Shown: in pieces, positions 4,511 to 6,651 of the stretch
Numbering within the stretch: position 1 is the first letter of the stretch
Layout of the letters: each line of letters begins with the position of its first letter
Assembly (NCBI GenBank): GCA_003158885.1
Contig: PMLN01000034.1
Coordinates: 1-6,651 of the forward strand
Origin: Anaerolineae bacterium
GTDB taxonomy: Bacteria > Chloroflexota > Anaerolineae > Anaerolineales > Villigracilaceae
Direction: 5' to 3'
Length of the DNA: 6,651 nt
Translations under genes and position numbers: made by a program
The notes under the pieces: model-generated
Told to the model about the DNA's origin: nothing
The model's database searches: none
What the model saw: the letters and a program-made list of their open reading frames with translations, nothing else

Positions 4511-5515
4511 TTGAAAGGATACTGGAAGTATTTCCTTAATAAGTTAGGTTGGTTCTTAATCACCTTCGTCTTCGCTATCATTCTGAATTTCATCCTGCCC
4601 CGCCTGATGCCGGGCGATCCTGTGGCAGCCATCGTGGGAAAGCTTGCCCAGGGCATGTCCAATACAAGCGGCCTCGCAAAGATGTACCAACAATACACGG
4701 ACCTGTTTGGCATTAACAAACCTATACTGGTGCAGTTTTTCCTCTATGTGAAAAATGCGGCGCATGGCGATTTCGGTTTCTCATTCAGCCAATATCCCCG
4801 GACGGTGGTAAACATTATCGCCTCTTCCATCTGGTGGACGGTATGCCTGCAGTTCCCGGCGATCATCGTCGGCTGGATCATCGGCAATACGCTCGGTGCA
4901 TTGGCGGCTTATCTCAAGGGCGGCTTTGATAAGGTCCTGATGCCCGTCAGCATTTTTGTGAGCAATTTCCCGGCATTTGGCATGGCGGTCATTTTAATGG
5001 TCATTTTTGGTGTCGGACTAAAATGGTTCCCCACCTCGGGCGGATATGGGTTTGACCTGATCCCCAACTTTAGCTGGAAATTTATTTGGTCCGTGATCGT
5101 CCACTACCAACTGCCGTTCTGGTCCATCGTGTTGATCGCCATCGGCGGTCAGGCGATCGGCATGCGCTCCATGTCCATCTATGAACTGAATGCGGATTAT
5201 GTAAAATACGCCCGTTTCATGGGAATCCAGGATCGCAAGATCGTCGGCTATGTATTCAGAAATGCCATGCTTCCGCAGGTGACCGGTCTGGCGTTATCCA
5301 TCGGTACCATGGTTGGCGGCGCGCTGGTGGCGGAGATCATCTTCAGCTATCCCGGGCTGGGGACCACGCTCCTGAACGGGATCATGGGCCAGGACTATCC
5401 ATTGATCTCGGCCATCACTTTGATCGTCACGATGATGGTGTTGATCGCCAACTTCGTCATCGAGATCCTGTATGGCTTCATTGACCCGCGCATTAAAGCG
5501 ACGCAGTCGGAATAG
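4511..5515 (+). CDS. ABC transporter permease, OppB/DppB type
   Basis: This 334-residue inner permease subunit pairs with the OppC-type subunit encoded next to form the membrane channel of the importer. The first membrane segment (about residues 11-30) ends in the conserved LPRLMPGDP (29-37). An extracytoplasmic region with the typical FGINKPILVQFFLYVKNAAHGDFGFSF pattern (66-92) follows. Further hydrophobic segments lie at about 104-133, 143-168, 193-214, 257-279 and 297-321. The EAA loop that docks the ATPase is clear at about 225-256 (ELNADYVKYARFMGI, then RNAMLPQ). The C-terminal motifs EIIFSYPGLG (275-284) and FIDPRIK (323-329) are standard. Length is normal. It starts at a TTG with a strong ribosome binding site and has its own promoter. 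The gap to the next gene is 14 bases, so the two are cotranscribed. Confidence 0.92.
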   Translation: MKGYWKYFLNKLGWFLITFVFAIILNFILPRLMPGDPVAAIVGKLAQGMSNTSGLAKMYQQYTDLFGINKPILVQFFLYVKNAAHGDFGFSFSQYPRTVVNIIASSIWWTVCLQFPAIIVGWIIGNTLGALAAYLKGGFDKVLMPVSIFVSNFPAFGMAVILMVIFGVGLKWFPTSGGYGFDLIPNFSWKFIWSVIVHYQLPFWSIVLIAIGGQAIGMRSMSIYELNADYVKYARFMGIQDRKIVGYVFRNAMLPQVTGLALSIGTMVGGALVAEIIFSYPGLGTTLLNGIMGQDYPLISAITLIVTMMVLIANFVIEILYGFIDPRIKATQSE

Positions 5516-5529
5516 GCGCAGAGGCTGCT

Positions 5530-6651
5530 ATGAAACATACCATTCAACAAGTTTTTCACGATGGCAAATTCGTTGTTGGTTTTTCCATTTTAATGGTGAT
5601 TTTAATCATCGTGATCGTGTATCCGTTGATCATAACCAACCCTCCGTTGCAGATCATCGCCAAGGGCACCTTTTTCCCGCCCGGCATCTATGTGAGTACG
5701 TATGACAGCGTCAACGCCAAAACCACCTATTCCCTGGATCTGACCGATGCCCAAACCAAGCGCATTGAGAACAGGTTAACCGACCAAATGCGCAAGGATA
5801 TGCAGACCTGGCTCCTGGCCGATAATGTTCCGGCCAGCCAGATCGATATCACCAACACCGCCAGCCTGCTGAAACTGTGGGGCGAAAAATACGATCTCAA
5901 TAAACAGTTTTCCGGGATGACCTATTCCAAGGTGAGATATTACCAGCGGGTGAATGCCTCGGTCCAGGGTTTGCTTTCGACGGAGCCGGAAATCCTTGCG
6001 ACCAAGGATCCGCAAACAGGCGCCCTGACGGAAGCTGGTGAGGTAAACGAGAATGATTATATCAATATCAGCCAGGTCGCGAACGTACGCGTGCTGCCGC
6101 TCGGCACTGATAACTTCGGCCGGGATGTGCTGACGGTGCTGGTCAAGGCCACCGGCGTCTCGCTGGAGATCGGTCTTATCGCCGGCCTGGTTGCCACCGC
6201 CATCGGCCTGACCCTGGGGTTGCTGGCAGGCTATATCGGCGGCTGGGTGGATGACATTATCATGTTCGTCACCAACATCTTCACCGTCATCCCCGGTTTT
6301 GTGTTGCTGATCCTGATCTCCTTCAGCATCGGGCAGGATAAACGCGGCGCCTTCACGATAGCCGTGGTGATCGGGTTCACCTCCTGGGTATGGACGGCCA
6401 GGGCGGTGCGCTCGCAAGTGTTCTCCCTGCGCAACCGCGACCATGTCAACCTGTCGAAGCTATCAGGTCACTCCATAGTTCGCATCATCCTAACAGATAT
6501 TTTGCCGTATATCGCTTCCTATGTTGTCATGGCGTTCATCCTGCAGATCTCATCCGGCATCCTGGCAGAGGCCGGGCTATCGATCCTGGGGCTGGGGCCT
6601 CGAACCACGGATGTATTTACGCTGGGGTTGATGATGAACTGGGCCATGATC
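5530..6651 (+). CDS. ABC transporter permease, OppC/DppC type, with large extracytoplasmic insertion (3' truncated by window edge)
   Basis: The frame is open from ATG 5530 to the right edge, 374 codons so far. AGAGG at 5520-5524 is 5 bases upstream. Residues about 13-35 form the first membrane segment. Residues about 36-188 are hydrophilic and should lie outside the cell. The family motif LPLGTDNFGRDVL follows at 189-201, and then membrane segments at about 208-235, 243-267, 275-290 and 322-345. The EAA-loop region (about 299-327) keeps the Gly and the ILP but reads DHVNLSKLSGHS instead of the usual E-A-A-R-A-x-G pattern. EAGLSILGLGP (347-357) is the usual C-terminal motif, so only a short tail is missing. 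Standard OppC proteins have GTD near residue 85, so about 100 extra residues are present before it. The partner is the preceding permease; ATPase genes are expected downstream. Confidence 0.9.
   Translation, partial: MKHTIQQVFHDGKFVVGFSILMVILIIVIVYPLIITNPPLQIIAKGTFFPPGIYVSTYDSVNAKTTYSLDLTDAQTKRIENRLTDQMRKDMQTWLLADNVPASQIDITNTASLLKLWGEKYDLNKQFSGMTYSKVRYYQRVNASVQGLLSTEPEILATKDPQTGALTEAGEVNENDYINISQVANVRVLPLGTDNFGRDVLTVLVKATGVSLEIGLIAGLVATAIGLTLGLLAGYIGGWVDDIIMFVTNIFTVIPGFVLLILISFSIGQDKRGAFTIAVVIGFTSWVWTARAVRSQVFSLRNRDHVNLSKLSGHSIVRIILTDILPYIASYVVMAFILQISSGILAEAGLSILGLGPRTTDVFTLGLMMNWAMI

Noticed and set aside
5776..6444. 222-codon open frame on the minus strand
   Set aside because: It is antisense to the OppC-type permease, with a low-complexity Gly/Asp/Gln/His product; a shadow frame.
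1..6651. CRISPR array, tRNA, rRNA or insertion sequence with transposase
   Set aside because: I looked on both strands and saw no regularly spaced direct repeats, no tRNA or rRNA signature, and no transposase motifs.

Overview
The window looks like a chromosomal piece of a Chloroflexota bacterium, probably class Anaerolineae. The grounds are indirect: a small minus-strand protein that resembles short uncharacterised Anaerolineae proteins, a lipoprotein with a Pro/Ala/Thr/Ser-rich linker after its lipidated Cys, several clear sigma70-type promoters, and palindromic interspersed repeats. I could not run a search, so the taxonomy is inference.

Layout. Positions 1-408 hold the 3' end of a uridine-kinase-like P-loop kinase, visibly AT-richer than the rest. 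It converges on a 79-residue uncharacterised gene on the minus strand (447-686), which has its own extended -10 promoter at 748-756. About 480 bases without a gene follow. The last 180 of these are a dense control region: a perfect 15-bp inverted repeat whose right arm contains the TTGACA of a consensus promoter (17-bp spacer, TATAAT), then a perfect 16-bp LacI-family operator at the predicted transcription start, then an imperfect second operator exactly 84 bp downstream.

The rest is a sugar-uptake-type locus: a LacI-family repressor (1167-2192), a family 5 solute-binding lipoprotein (2439-4340), an OppB/DppB-type permease (4511-5515) and an OppC/DppC-type permease (5530 to beyond the right edge). 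ATPase subunits would be expected further right. The operator core TGGGAGCGCTCCCA is the site known for the cellobiose-responsive regulators CelR (Thermobifida) and CebR (Streptomyces). Family 5 binding proteins with peptide-type permeases are known to import cello-oligosaccharides and other beta-glucosides in some bacteria. Together this suggests a regulator and importer for cello-oligosaccharides or related glucans rather than peptides, but the substrate is not proven by the sequence.

The transporter genes are not one simple operon. Hairpins follow lacI and the binding-protein gene, and separate extended -10 promoters are visible before the binding protein (weaker) and before the permeases (strong). 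The operator is visible only upstream of the regulator itself. Two inverted-repeat elements with a related core (GGTGWCARTCA) lie just before the regulator promoter and just before the permease promoter, which is the most unusual pattern in the window. The OppC-type permease also carries an extracytoplasmic insertion of roughly 150 residues.
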